Below the pieces are notes generated by a model that made no database searches, was not told the DNA's origin, and worked only from the letters and a program-made list of their open reading frames with translations. Of a stretch of 64,000 bases of DNA, positions 40,080-49,475 are shown piece by piece (the first letter of the stretch is position 1; each line of letters starts with the position of its first letter). The DNA is from Frankia sp. QA3 (lineage in GTDB: Bacteria; Actinomycetota; Actinomycetes; Frankiales; Frankiaceae). The translations under genes and the position numbers were made by a program. The stretch is taken from positions 4,277,851-4,341,850 of the forward strand of contig NZ_CM001489.1 in NCBI RefSeq assembly GCF_000262465.1, in the 5' to 3' direction.

Positions 40080-42362
40080 GTGCCGAGCCCCGGCAATGGC
40101 GACGACGAGACGCCGCTCTCAGCCGAGCAGTCGCCGCCGGGGCCGCGCCTCGGCGACGGTCCGGACCCGGACTCGGACCTCGACGACGCCGATCGCACCA
40201 TCCTGCAGCCTCCTGGGCATTACCCCCCGACGGGACCCGGTGACCGCTTCGGGACCAACCCGACGATCGGCGCGGGCCGGTCAGGACCGACCCCGGATCC
40301 GCTGCGGCAGGGCCCCGGGCCCGGGCACGTCTCATGGCCGCCGCCATACACGGGACCGAACTCTCCACCCGCCGGCCCCGCCGCCGACACCGGCCCGCGC
40401 GAGCCCGTCCAACCTCCCGGCCCCCCCATCCCGTCGGCGCCACCCCGGTTCGGCGGACTGACCGGCCCGGGCGGCCCCCCCGGCCCGCCGACCTCCGCAG
40501 TCCCCGCCTGGCCCTCGACGCCCGGTCCGCCCGTCGCCGCACCACCGCGGACCGGTCCGGCCGGGCCGGTTCCCCCGGGAGGCTTCGCCCCACCCGGACC
40601 CGGTGGTCCACCCGGACCCACCCCCCCACCCGGACCCGTTGGTCCGCGGGGATCCGTCGGCCCACCCGGGCAGGCCCCCGTCCCCGGTCCGCCGGGTGCC
40701 ATCGGCTTGGAGCAGTCGCGCACGCCCGGCCCACCCGGACCACCCGCGCCGCCGGCCCCCCCGGGCCCGCCCGGAGGGCTCGCCGGACCACCCGGGCCGC
40801 TCTATTACGCTCCGCCGGTCAGGTCCGGTTCCGGGCCGGGAGTCCCGCCCGGCACGCCCGTGCCCGCCAGCCCCCCGGGAGGCTTCCCCGGGGGCCTCAC
40901 CTCGCCGGCCGAGCCCGCCTTCCCGCCGCGACCGTTCCCCGCCGGCCCCCGGAGCCGTCCCGGTGCCGAACCCCGGCCCCGGCGCACCGACGCCAGCCGG
41001 CCCTCCGCCAGGGCCCCGTCCCGCTGATACGGCCCCGTCCTGGGCAGGCGACAGCGAACTCACCTACCGCCTGACCCCGCCCGGCTCGACGTCCCCCGGA
41101 CGCCCCAGCGCCCACCCGGCCGCCGGCCACCATCCCCCAGCCGCCCCTGCCGGGAACGCCCCCGTCGGGAACATCCCCGTCGAGAACATCCCCGTCGAGA
41201 ACGCCCCTGTGGGGCACCTGGAACCCGGCGCGGACGGTGACACGACCTTCCTCGGGCCGTTCGGAGCCCGCGGCCGGGGCACCGAACCCGCCGGCGCGCC
41301 CCCCGGATTGCCGGCCTCCAGTGCCGCCGGAACAGCGGTACCAGAGGCGGCCGCGTTCAACGCTCCCCCAGCCGGAGGTGCTCCCCCAGCCGGAGGTGCT
41401 CCCCCAGCCGGAGGTGCTCACCCAGCCGGAGGTGCTCACCCAGTCGGCTTTCCTCCAGCTGGATCGTTCGGCGGGTACCCGCCGCCGACGATCGGTGGCG
41501 CCCGTCCGGTGCCGGACCACCGTCCCGCCTCGTTCGGCCCGTACCCGGCGGGAGCGGGTACGAACGGGTTTCCCCCGCCGGCGGCACCTGGACGGGACGA
41601 CGCCTTCCCCCTGCCCGCCGCGCCCGCCCCGGACGGGGGCCGCATCCCGTCCCTGCCCGGGCTGCTGCCCGGGCTGCCGCCGCAGGGCACGGAAGGCTCC
41701 GCGCCCCCGACCGGCGACGTGTGGGAGGGCGCCCGCCGGCCCGCGGCCGACCGGCACAAGGTGCTGGTCGACCGGCGTCTGCTGGCCGGGGGCGGCGGGC
41801 TGCTGCTGGTGCTGGTGCTCGTGTTCGGCATCCTCGCCTTCACTGGTGGCAGCGACGGCAGCGGCGAGCCGGTCGCCGTCGAGGCCCCGGCCCGCCCGGC
41901 CGGCGCCGGGACGGCAGCCGCCGCCCGGGCGCGGCGGGCGGGGCCGGCGGCAACCCGCGGGAGGTCCTGCGATCGCTGCTCAATCCCGCCGTCATGACTG
42001 GTTGCGCCGCCCCGGCACGCAGCGACAGCGCCTACGCCGACGCCACCCTCATCTGCAAGGCGCCCTCGGGCATGGAGGTCACGGCGTTCCACTTCCCGAA
42101 CCGTTCCGCGCTGGATCGGCAGATCGGCGCCCGGGAGACGTTCTACTTCGACGAGGGGAACTGCGACGACGGGCAGCAGAGCTCGGAACGGTGGAGCTCA
42201 CCGGCCGAGACCACCGGTGGCAGCCGGCTCTGCTACTTCTTCGCGAACCGGTTCTACGAGTTCTGGACGTACGACGACCACCTGATCGCCTTCACCGCCG
42301 ACGATCCGCAGGCGGCCCGCATCAACGACTGGTGGCACTCGTTCGACCCGTTGCGCCGCTGA
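40080..42362 (+). pseudogene. Cys4 membrane protein paralogue 2, disrupted by two compensating frame changes
   Basis: GTG 40080 follows GGAGG. The first part (to about 40945) encodes a Pro/Gly-rich N-terminus. That frame ends at 41027, but Pro/Gly-rich coding and then the membrane helix (LLLVLVLVFGILAF, about 41800) continue in the +1 frame, which itself stops at 41997. The external Cys4 domain (MTGCAAP...LLIC-like CK, GNCDDG, RLCYFF, FWTYDDHLIAF, DWWHSFDPL) is back in the original frame to 42362. The switches fall near C/G runs (about 40945 and 41935). Either it is a pseudogene, or the sequence has two indel errors, or (least likely) frameshifting occurs. Its four Cys match the neighbours. 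Confidence 0.8.
41362..41433 (+). repeat. 18-bp tandem repeat (APPAGG)
   Basis: Four 18-bp units (41362-41379 through 41416-41433, the last with one change) in the shifted middle part of Cys4 paralogue 2. A 15-bp PVENI repeat lies at about 41161-41205. Confidence 0.88.
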
Positions 42363-42389
42363 GTCACATCGTTCGGGAAGGCGGACCGC

Positions 42390-43100
42390 GTGCAGGATCC
42401 CGACGAGAGCACATCGCCGGAACCCGCCGGCAGCCCAGGTGGGCCGGTGGGTGAGGGCGGGGATCACCGCGGCACGGGCACCGGTGGTGGCCGGCGGCGA
42501 GCCGTCGTCGCCGGCGTCGTCGCCGCGATCATCGTCGGTGGCGGCGTTGCCGTCGGGCTGCTGGTGAGCGGCGGTTCGGACGGCGCTGCGACCAGCCGGC
42601 CCACCTCGAGCACCGCCGGTCCGAATCCCGACCGACCCGGCGGCGGCACGGCCGGGAGCCCGACGCCGAGCGCGACGCTCGACGCGGCCGACGCCCGGCT
42701 GCTGGCCTCGTTACGGCCGTTCGCGGTCACCGACTGCCGTGCCGCCCCCCGTGACGGTGACGGCGTGGAGGCGGCGCTGACCTGCGCACCCGGGGTCGCA
42801 ACCGAGGCGCCGGCGCCGGCGAAGCTTTCGGTTATCCGGTACCGGGACGCCGCGGCGCTGCGGGGCGACGTCGATCACCGGTCGACGGCGCTCACCGACG
42901 CCGGGGACTGCTACCGGGGCCAGACCAGCATCGAGCGCTGGGCGCACAGTGCCCGGCGCCGCGGCACCTTCCTCTGCGCGGCCGGACCGGGTCGGTTCGC
43001 GGTGTACTGGACCGTGGACGACGAACTCCTCGGCTTCGCCGCCGATGATCCCGACGCGGGCCGGCTCCTGGCCTGGTGGCGCGACTACGACCCGATCTGA
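42390..43100 (+). CDS. Single-pass membrane protein with external four-cysteine domain (paralogue 3)
   Basis: Protein of 236 aa, GTG, 27 bp after paralogue 2. The cytoplasmic part is only about 35 residues. Helix at about 37-58 (AVVAGVVAAIIVGGGVAVGLLV), Thr/Pro linker, then the Cys4 domain with C116, C132, C174 and C196. Shared landmarks: VTDC, LTC, GDC...ERW, FLC, VYWTVDDELLGFAADD and WWRDYDPI. Spacing of the cysteines (16, 42, 22) parallels paralogue 1 (17, 37, 23). The low-complexity cytoplasmic region of the other copies is missing, so the conserved functional unit appears to be helix plus external domain. Function unknown. Confidence 0.87.
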   Translation: MQDPDESTSPEPAGSPGGPVGEGGDHRGTGTGGGRRRAVVAGVVAAIIVGGGVAVGLLVSGGSDGAATSRPTSSTAGPNPDRPGGGTAGSPTPSATLDAADARLLASLRPFAVTDCRAAPRDGDGVEAALTCAPGVATEAPAPAKLSVIRYRDAAALRGDVDHRSTALTDAGDCYRGQTSIERWAHSARRRGTFLCAAGPGRFAVYWTVDDELLGFAADDPDAGRLLAWWRDYDPI

Positions 43101-43135
43101 GGACTCCGCCCTCGGGACCCTCTGGCGAGGTGGTC

Positions 43136-43669
43136 TCAGTAGTCGGGGAAGCCCCGCGGCCGGTAAGGCGCCGAGAGCTCGGCCAGGGTCTCCTGAACCC
43201 GCTCGGCGTGCGGCATGCACGAGAGCACGACCCGACCGCGCTGCCCGGCCGTCTCGACGATCAGACTTCCCGACCCCAGCGCGCGGTCGATGACATTCTG
43301 CTCCACCGTCGCACCGACCAGCCAGGCGAGCGGGATGTCCCGGCCGGCACGGGTGATCAGGCCCTCCCGGATCACCAGCCGGTGGTTGGTAACGACGTAG
43401 TGGGTCGTCAGCTGGCGCAGCCAGGGCAGCGCGCCCAGATACGCGATCGCGCCGAGAGCGACGAGCAGCACCAGGTACTGGATGGGTTTCTGCAGCACCC
43501 CACCGGGCGCGAAGAAGACGCCCAGCACCGCAAACACGAGAGCCACCACCGTCCAGAGAGCCGGGACGATCAGGCTGACCCAATGCGGGTGCAGATGCAG
43601 GACAACCTCTTCGTCCTGGGTGAGGATGTCGTCGGGGAACGCCACGGTGACGATCGTCGCATCCGGCAC
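43136..43669 (-). CDS. Bacterial PH-domain (bPH_2, YdbS-like) membrane protein
   Basis: Protein of 177 aa, GTG start. Two hydrophobic segments (WVSLIVPALWTVVALVFAVLGVFF, YLVLLVALGAIAYLGALPWL) precede the PH-like beta domain, which begins THYVVTNHRLVIREGLITR and continues DIPLAWLVGATVEQNVIDRALGSGSLIVET. This is the standard topology of YdbS/bPH_2 proteins, whose role is unknown but envelope-related. It converges on the Cys4 cluster. Confidence 0.9.
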   Translation of the reverse strand: MPDATIVTVAFPDDILTQDEEVVLHLHPHWVSLIVPALWTVVALVFAVLGVFFAPGGVLQKPIQYLVLLVALGAIAYLGALPWLRQLTTHYVVTNHRLVIREGLITRAGRDIPLAWLVGATVEQNVIDRALGSGSLIVETAGQRGRVVLSCMPHAERVQETLAELSAPYRPRGFPDY

Positions 43670-43735
43670 CGACAGACCACACCCGGGTCCCTCACCCGCG
43701 GCCGGCAGACGGTCGGAACACTCCCGGCTCGCCGG

Positions 43736-44716
43736 TCACCGCAGGTGGACGATGTCGCCGGCGCTGTATGCACGACCGGCCACCACCAGCCGCCCCTCGG
43801 GATCGACGTCCGTCGCCCTGCCGGTGTCCGCCGAGCCGTCCGGGAGCTCGACGCGGACCTCCCGGCCGATCGTCGCGCACACCTCCAGGTAGGCGGCGCG
43901 GGCGGACTGCGGGTCGGCCTCCCAGGCGGCGAGCGCGCCGACGAGCCCTTCGAGGATCAGCCCGAGCAGCTCGGTCCGGTTCAGGGCGGCCGGGCGAGCG
44001 CCGCTGAGCAGCAGGCTCGTGGACCGCTCGGGCAACTCGTCCGGTTCCGCGTTGACGTTGAGCCCGAAGCCGATGACCACCGAGGGTGCGGACAACGGAA
44101 CCGGAACGACCTCCACCAGGATGCCGGCAAGCTTCGCGCCCTCGATCAGGACGTCGTTGGGCCACTTGAGAACGGCAGGCACCCCGGCGACGGCCCGCAC
44201 CGTCGAGACCAGCGAGGTCCCGACGACCATCGGCAGCCAGCCGAGCCGTGACACCGCGGTCCGCGGCCGGATGAGCAGGGAGACGGTCAGACCGGCGCCG
44301 GGTCGGGACACCCAGGAGCGGTCGAGACGCCCACGCCCGGCGGTCTGCCGTTCGGCGACGAGGACCAGACCGCCACCGCGCGTCGCGCCCTCGGGCCCCG
44401 AGCCCGCGCGCCACCGCCGCGAGAGCCCGGCCAGGTTCGGATCGCTGGTCTCGCCCCTCGCGATCCGGGCCAGGGCCGCGCTGGTCGAGTCGATCTCCGA
44501 CATCACCGTCAGGTCCAGCCCGACCGCCGCCGCGGCGGCCGTCAGCCGCGTTGCGTCGAGCGGACCCCGCTCACCGGGAGATCTCGATGGCCGACTCCGG
44601 AAGGTGTCGGCCGCCAGGCGCGGCGGCACCCGCGGCGGGGACGCCGACCGCGGTGGTGACGGAGTGGCTGGCTCCCCCGCAGGCCCCACGGGAGAGGAAT
44701 CCGACGACGAGCTCAC
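43736..44716 (-). CDS. birA: Biotin--[acetyl-CoA-carboxylase] ligase
   Basis: Protein of 326 aa, GTG 44716; a longer upstream frame exists but its composition is poor. BirA makes biotinyl-AMP and transfers biotin to the BCCP lysine. Key motifs: AGRGRLDRSW (biotinyl-AMP loop), LLIRPRTAV and LKWPNDVLI with the catalytic region lysine, GLNVNAE. The C-terminal SH3-like domain (GRATDVDPEGRLVVAGRAYSAGDIVHLR) is present. No N-terminal DNA-binding domain, so it is the non-regulatory (group I) type. Divergent from the carboxylase genes it serves. Confidence 0.94.
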   Translation of the reverse strand: MSSSSDSSPVGPAGEPATPSPPRSASPPRVPPRLAADTFRSRPSRSPGERGPLDATRLTAAAAAVGLDLTVMSEIDSTSAALARIARGETSDPNLAGLSRRWRAGSGPEGATRGGGLVLVAERQTAGRGRLDRSWVSRPGAGLTVSLLIRPRTAVSRLGWLPMVVGTSLVSTVRAVAGVPAVLKWPNDVLIEGAKLAGILVEVVPVPLSAPSVVIGFGLNVNAEPDELPERSTSLLLSGARPAALNRTELLGLILEGLVGALAAWEADPQSARAAYLEVCATIGREVRVELPDGSADTGRATDVDPEGRLVVAGRAYSAGDIVHLR

Positions 44717-45112
44717 GAAGACAGCCTGCCAGAACACGCCTTGCCGCTCGCGCGGGCGCTGTCCGGCGATCGGGACGCGCAGCAGGCCGCCGCAACAAGC
44801 AGCAAGGCATCCGCCGACATGACGAGCGGTCCTGCGCGGCAACCCGCCCGGCCCAGCAGCGCGCCGGACGCGGAGAGCGGAAGAGGCCATCGAGACGGAT
44901 CTCACACCGTCCGATCAGCGCCGGATGCCACGAGTCGGCCAGTGCGACGGCGTGCCGGGTACTCCGAGCTCCCCTCCGGGGGTACCAGAAGCGGGGTGCT
45001 GTGACCCTCGATACGACCGGCCGGAAGCGAGCCCGCAGATTCCAACCAATCGATGAGATCAACTCCACAACAATCGAGCACGTGAGCCCACGGGGGTCGT
45101 ACGCTGCGGCCT
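44717..45112. promoter_or_regulatory. Divergent region between birA and the carboxylase locus
   Basis: About 396 bp. No convincing coding frame. The 60 bp before accD are relatively AT-rich (TCAACTCCACAACAATCGAG). I could not define -35/-10 elements or a clear SD before the ATG at 45113. Confidence 0.45.
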
Positions 45113-46708
45113 ATGGCTCTTCCCGCGTCCACTGAGGATTCTGCTCCCGACCCGCACACCACCGCAGGGCGACTTGCTCAACTGCGGCGCGTGAACGAAG
45201 ACGCGGTCCACGCCGGGTCGCAGCGGGCCGTAGACGCCCAGCATGCTAAGGGCAAGATGACCGCGCGTGAGCGGATCGCGGCGTTCCTCGACCCGGGGTC
45301 GTTCGTCGAGACCGACGCCTTCGCACGGCACCGGGCGCACGACTTCGGCGTCCAGGCCAACCGCCCGTACGGCGACGGCGTGGTGACGGGTTACGGCACG
45401 GTCGATGGCCGTCAGGTCTGCGTGTTCAGCCAGGACTTCACGGTCTTCGGGGGGAGCCTCGGCGAGGTCTTCGGCGAGAAGATCGTCAAGATCATGGATC
45501 TGGCACTGAAGACCGGCTGCCCGGTGGTCGGCATCAACGACTCCGGCGGAGCTCGCATCCAGGAAGGTGTCGTCTCGCTCGGCCTTTATGGCGAGATCTT
45601 CTACCGGAACGTCATGGCCTCCGGCGTCGTCCCCCAACTGTCGCTGATCATGGGCCCGTGCGCCGGCGGCGCCGTGTACTCCCCGGCGATCACGGACTTC
45701 ACGCTGATGGTCGACCAGACCAGCCACATGTTCATCACCGGCCCGGACGTCATCAAAGAGGTCACCGGTGAGGACGTCGGGATGGAGGAGCTGGGTGGCG
45801 CCGCCACCCACAACTCGCGCAGCGGAGTCGCGCACTTCCAGGCCGCCGACGAGGCGGAGTGCCTGGAGCTCGCCCGGGCGCTGCTGTCGTTCCTCCCGTC
45901 GAACAACCTCGACGATGCCCCGAGCTACGACACGGTGGACGACCCGGCCGCCGAGATCGACCCCGAACTCGACACCTTCATCCCGGACTCCCCGAACACG
46001 CCATACGACATGCACCAGATCATCGAGCGGCTGGTCGACGACGGAGACTTCCTCGAGGTCCACGCCCAGTTCGCCCAGAACCTGATCGTCGGCTTCGGCC
46101 GGGTGGACGGCCGATCGGTGGGTGTCGTGGCCAACCAGCCGATGCAGTTCGCCGGCACCCTGGACATCGACGCCAGCGAGAAGGCCGCCCGCTTCGTCCG
46201 GACCTGTGACGCCTTCAACATTCCGGTGCTGACCCTGGTCGACGTGCCCGGCTTCCTGCCCGGCACCTCCCAGGAATGGAACGGGATCATCCGTCGAGGC
46301 GCCAAGCTGATCTATGCCTACGCGGAGGCGACCGTTCCGAAGGTCACCGTCATCACCCGGAAGGCATACGGCGGCGCATACGACGTGATGGGTTCGAAGC
46401 ACCTGCGAGCCGACATCAACCTCGCCTGGCCGACCGCCGAGATCGCCGTCATGGGTGCCCGCGGGGCCGTGAACATCATCTACCGGCGTGATCTGGCCAA
46501 GGCCGAGTCCCCGGACGCCCGCCGGACGGAACTCATCCAGGACTACACCGATCATTTCGCGACTCCGTACATCGCGGCAGAACGCGGCTACCTTGACGCG
46601 GTGATCAACCCGTCCGAGACCCGCCGGGAGATCATTCGGGCCCTGCGCCTGCTGCGTACCAAGCGTGAGTCCCTGCCGCCGAAGAAGCACGGCAACATCC
46701 CGCTGTAG
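45113..46708 (+). CDS. Acyl-CoA carboxylase beta (carboxyltransferase) subunit, PccB/AccD5-like
   Basis: Protein of 531 aa, usual length. Transfers the carboxyl group from carboxybiotin to acyl-CoA. The N-terminal crotonase-fold half has [16 protein letters not shown] and [14 protein letters not shown] (first oxyanion hole). The C-terminal half has [24 protein letters not shown] and [14 protein letters not shown]424 in GGAYD aligns with the PccB Asp422 of Streptomyces coelicolor, which favours propionyl-CoA over acetyl-CoA, so propionyl-CoA carboxylase is the best call. Cooperates with the epsilon and alpha genes downstream to make methylmalonyl-CoA. Confidence 0.94.
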   Translation: MALPASTEDSAPDPHTTAGRLAQLRRVNEDAVHAGSQRAVDAQHAKGKMTARERIAAFLDPGSFVETDAFARHRAHDFGVQANRPYGDGVVTGYGTVDGRQVCVFSQDFTVFGGSLGEVFGEKIVKIMDLALKTGCPVVGINDSGGARIQEGVVSLGLYGEIFYRNVMASGVVPQLSLIMGPCAGGAVYSPAITDFTLMVDQTSHMFITGPDVIKEVTGEDVGMEELGGAATHNSRSGVAHFQAADEAECLELARALLSFLPSNNLDDAPSYDTVDDPAAEIDPELDTFIPDSPNTPYDMHQIIERLVDDGDFLEVHAQFAQNLIVGFGRVDGRSVGVVANQPMQFAGTLDIDASEKAARFVRTCDAFNIPVLTLVDVPGFLPGTSQEWNGIIRRGAKLIYAYAEATVPKVTVITRKAYGGAYDVMGSKHLRADINLAWPTAEIAVMGARGAVNIIYRRDLAKAESPDARRTELIQDYTDHFATPYIAAERGYLDAVINPSETRREIIRALRLLRTKRESLPPKKHGNIPL

Positions 46709-46838
46709 CCCGACTCCGGACCTTCGCTGGTACACCGGTTGGTCCGCCTACCGCGCGATCACGCGCTGGCTGGGCGAACAGCGCGGCGGAGACGGACAGC
46801 AGGCAGCGCACGGCAGGAAGTCGAGTGAGGAGAGGACC

Positions 46839-47090
46839 GTGGCCCAGGACGACGACGGACAGACCAGCCCGCCCCGGCTGCGTTTGATCCGTGGGAACGC
46901 GACACCCGAAGAGATCGCCGCGGTGGTCGCGCTTCTCTCGGCCCGCGCGGTCCCGCCTGAAAGTCCGTCCCCCGTCCGCTCCGCCTGGGCGGATCCGGCT
47001 CAGGCGCTGCGCGGCCCACTCGCTACCGGGGCAGGTTCGTGGCGACGCTCCGGAATGAGCCCGGGTGTACGCACCCGGGCTGGCTGGTAA
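46839..47090 (+). CDS. Acyl-CoA carboxylase epsilon subunit (AccE/PccE-like)
   Basis: Protein of 83 aa, GTG 46839 after GAGGAGAGG. A short acidic N-terminus leads to the family core RLRLIRGNATPEEIAAVVALLSAR, then a disordered segment and the conserved SAWADP end. In Streptomyces and Mycobacterium such small subunits stabilise the alpha/beta complex and raise its activity. Its position between beta and alpha genes confirms the assignment. Confidence 0.9.
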   Translation: MAQDDDGQTSPPRLRLIRGNATPEEIAAVVALLSARAVPPESPSPVRSAWADPAQALRGPLATGAGSWRRSGMSPGVRTRAGW

Positions 47091-47170
47091 CTGAACAGAT
47101 GTATGACGCCGGGATGTCAGTGGCATCACATCCGGGCACAACGAGAGCGAACTGTGCGGCCCGACTCGCC

Positions 47171-47176
47171 TAGACT
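47171..47176 (+). promoter_or_regulatory. Possible -10 element before the alpha-subunit gene
   Basis: TAGACT 30 bp upstream of the GTG at 47206 fits an actinobacterial -10, with no clear -35. It would allow the alpha subunit to be transcribed separately from beta-epsilon (115-bp gap). Confidence 0.35.
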
Positions 47177-47205
47177 CAGGCAGGCCGGACGAGGACGGGA
47201 GCAGC

Positions 47206-48966
47206 GTGCGTAAGATCCTCATTGCCAACCGGGGAGAGATCGCGGTTCGGGTGGCCCGCGCCTGCCGCGACGCCGGATACACCAGCGTCGCGGTATATGC
47301 CGAACCGGACATCGACGCGCTGCACGTGCGCGTTGCCGACGAGGCGTTTGCGCTGGGTGGTACGACCCCTGGTGACTCATACCTACGCATCGACAAGATA
47401 CTCGATGCCTGCAAGTCGTCCGGGGCCGACGCGGTTCATCCGGGATACGGCTTCCTCTCGGAGAACGCGGATTTCGCCGAGGCTGTGATCGGTGCCGGCC
47501 TCACCTGGATCGGTCCGCCGCCCGAGGCCATTCGCCGCCTCGGAGACAAGACCGCGGCCCGCCACATCGCACTGGCCGTCGGCGCTCCGCTCGCACCGGG
47601 CACCGCGGATCCCGTCGCAGGCGTCGAAGAAGTCGTTGCCTTCGCCGAGCAGTACGGGCTGCCGGTCGCTATCAAGGCTGCGTTCGGTGGCGGTGGCCGG
47701 GGCCTCAAGGTCGCCTGGACCGCGGAGGAACTGCCCGAGCTGTTCGACAGCGCGGTTCGGGAGGCGGTTGCCGCCTTCGGCCGGGGCGAATGCTTCGTGG
47801 AGCGTTACCTGGACCAGCCCCGGCACGTGGAAACGCAGGTCCTCGCGGACACCCACGGCAACGTCGTCGTCGTCGGCACCCGTGACTGCTCGCTGCAGCG
47901 GCGGTACCAGAAGCTCGTCGAGGAGGCGCCGGCGCCGTTCCTCTCCGAGGAGCAGCTCACTTCGCTCTACGAGGCGTCCAAGGCGATCTGCAAGAAGGCC
48001 GGCTATGTCGGCGCGGGGACCGTGGAATTCCTGGTCGCCCGGGACGGCATGATCAGTTTCCTCGAGGTGAACACCCGGCTCCAGGTCGAGCACCCGGTGA
48101 CCGAAGAGGTGTCCGGAGTGGACCTGGTCCGCGCCCAGTTCCGGATCGCGGAGGGTGAGGCACTCGACTTCACCGACCCCGCGCCCCGTGGCCACGCCAT
48201 CGAGTTCCGGATCAATGGTGAGGACCCCGGTCGCAACTTCCTTCCCGCGCCGGGGACGGTGACGAAGCTCGTCGCGCCGGCCGGCCCGGGCGTGCGCCTC
48301 GACACCGGTATCGAGAGCGGCAGTGTGATCGGGGGCGCCTTCGACTCCCTGCTCGCCAAGCTGATCATCACCGGCGCCACTCGCCAGGAGGCTCTGGAGC
48401 GTGCGCGGCGCGCCCTGGACGAGATGGTCGTGGACGGCATGGCCACGGCACTGCCGTTCCATCGTGCCGTCGTACGGGATCCGGCCTTCGCGCCCGACGA
48501 CACCGCAGAACCGTTCCGCATTCACAACCGTTGGATCGAGACCGAGTTCGACAACACCATCCCCGCCTTCACCGGCGGCACGGACGCCGACACCACCCCC
48601 GAGCCACGGGAAGCGGTCATCGTCGAGGTGGGCGGCAAGCGTCTCGAGGTCGTGCTGCCGGCCGGGCTCGGCGCCGCTTCGACGTCGACCGCGTCGCGTG
48701 GCGCCGCACCCAAGCGGCGGGCACGTGGCGCGGCGGCCGCCAAGGTGACCGGTGACGCCCTGACCAGCCCCATGCAGGGCACCATCGTGAAGGTCGCCGT
48801 CAACGACGGCGACACGGTCTCCGCAGGCGACCTCATCATCGTGCTGGAAGCGATGAAGATGGAGCAGCCGATCAACGCTCATCGGGGCGGCACCGTCACC
48901 GGCCTGACCGCGGCCGTAGGCGCGGTGGTCACCAGCGGCGCCGTCCTTTGTGAGATCAAGGACTGA
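47206..48966 (+). CDS. Acyl-CoA carboxylase alpha subunit: biotin carboxylase plus BCCP
   Basis: Protein of 586 aa, GTG. Biotin carboxylase (about 1-450): [34 protein letters not shown]-grasp [23 protein letters not shown]. Linker of about 50 residues (Ala/Ser/Arg), then a BCCP domain at 515-586 with EAMKM; the biotinylated lysine is K551. This is the AccA3-type alpha chain that serves several beta subunits in actinobacteria. Together with the beta/epsilon genes it forms a complete acyl-CoA carboxylase, presumably biotinylated by the nearby birA product. Confidence 0.94.
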   Translation: MRKILIANRGEIAVRVARACRDAGYTSVAVYAEPDIDALHVRVADEAFALGGTTPGDSYLRIDKILDACKSSGADAVHPGYGFLSENADFAEAVIGAGLTWIGPPPEAIRRLGDKTAARHIALAVGAPLAPGTADPVAGVEEVVAFAEQYGLPVAIKAAFGGGGRGLKVAWTAEELPELFDSAVREAVAAFGRGECFVERYLDQPRHVETQVLADTHGNVVVVGTRDCSLQRRYQKLVEEAPAPFLSEEQLTSLYEASKAICKKAGYVGAGTVEFLVARDGMISFLEVNTRLQVEHPVTEEVSGVDLVRAQFRIAEGEALDFTDPAPRGHAIEFRINGEDPGRNFLPAPGTVTKLVAPAGPGVRLDTGIESGSVIGGAFDSLLAKLIITGATRQEALERARRALDEMVVDGMATALPFHRAVVRDPAFAPDDTAEPFRIHNRWIETEFDNTIPAFTGGTDADTTPEPREAVIVEVGGKRLEVVLPAGLGAASTSTASRGAAPKRRARGAAAAKVTGDALTSPMQGTIVKVAVNDGDTVSAGDLIIVLEAMKMEQPINAHRGGTVTGLTAAVGAVVTSGAVLCEIKD

Positions 48967-49025
48967 TCTGGTTCGCCGCCCGTCGGCTGTCTTCCTGCCG
49001 GCCGTCTACTTCGTAAGCTGCGGGT

Positions 49026-49421
49026 ATGGACGGCGGTGAAGACAGCGCGACGGTGCGCGGGCAGGACCCGGAGGCGACAGCGTCGTCAGCGGAGGCCGAA
49101 CGGCCTCCGCTGACGGGCCGCATCCACTATCTCCTCGGTGGGACACTTCCTCCCACCTACAACGCGTGGATCTCCAAGGATCTGACCGGCCCCGGCTGGC
49201 GGACGCGGCAGGCAGCACGCCCATTCATCCTGATGCTGCCGTTTGCCGTCATCTTCGCCCTACTTCCGGGGGAGGCAGCCGTTCGTGCGGTCACTGTCGC
49301 GTTCCTCCTGGTCGCCGCGGCGGGGCTCGGCTTCGCCACCAGCGGATTCTTCCGGAACCGAAGGCTGGAGCAACACGGCTTCCCCCCGGTGTTTCCGGCG
49401 AACGATGATGACGACGAGTAG
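49026..49421 (+). CDS. DUF5313-type small membrane protein
   Basis: Protein of 131 aa, ATG. The hallmark TGRIHYLLGGTLPPTYNAW and DLTGPGWRTRQAARPF at 31-65 matches a small actinobacterial family of unknown function. Two helices follow (ILMLPFAVIFALLPG, VTVAFLLVAAAGLGFATSGFF), with an acidic end (DDDDE). 59 bp after the carboxylase alpha gene on the same strand, perhaps co-transcribed. Confidence 0.85.
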   Translation: MDGGEDSATVRGQDPEATASSAEAERPPLTGRIHYLLGGTLPPTYNAWISKDLTGPGWRTRQAARPFILMLPFAVIFALLPGEAAVRAVTVAFLLVAAAGLGFATSGFFRNRRLEQHGFPPVFPANDDDDE

Positions 49422-49439
49422 CCATCGGCTCTGATTTGG

Positions 49440-49475
49440 TCTCTGCTCCCGATCAGTTTCTACTCCCGATCAGTC
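49440..49475. repeat. Short direct repeat between convergent genes
   Basis: ACTCCCGATCAGT-like 12-bp copies occur twice between the DUF5313 gene and the HNH gene stop (about 49446 and 49462). No hairpin is seen. Confidence 0.4.
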
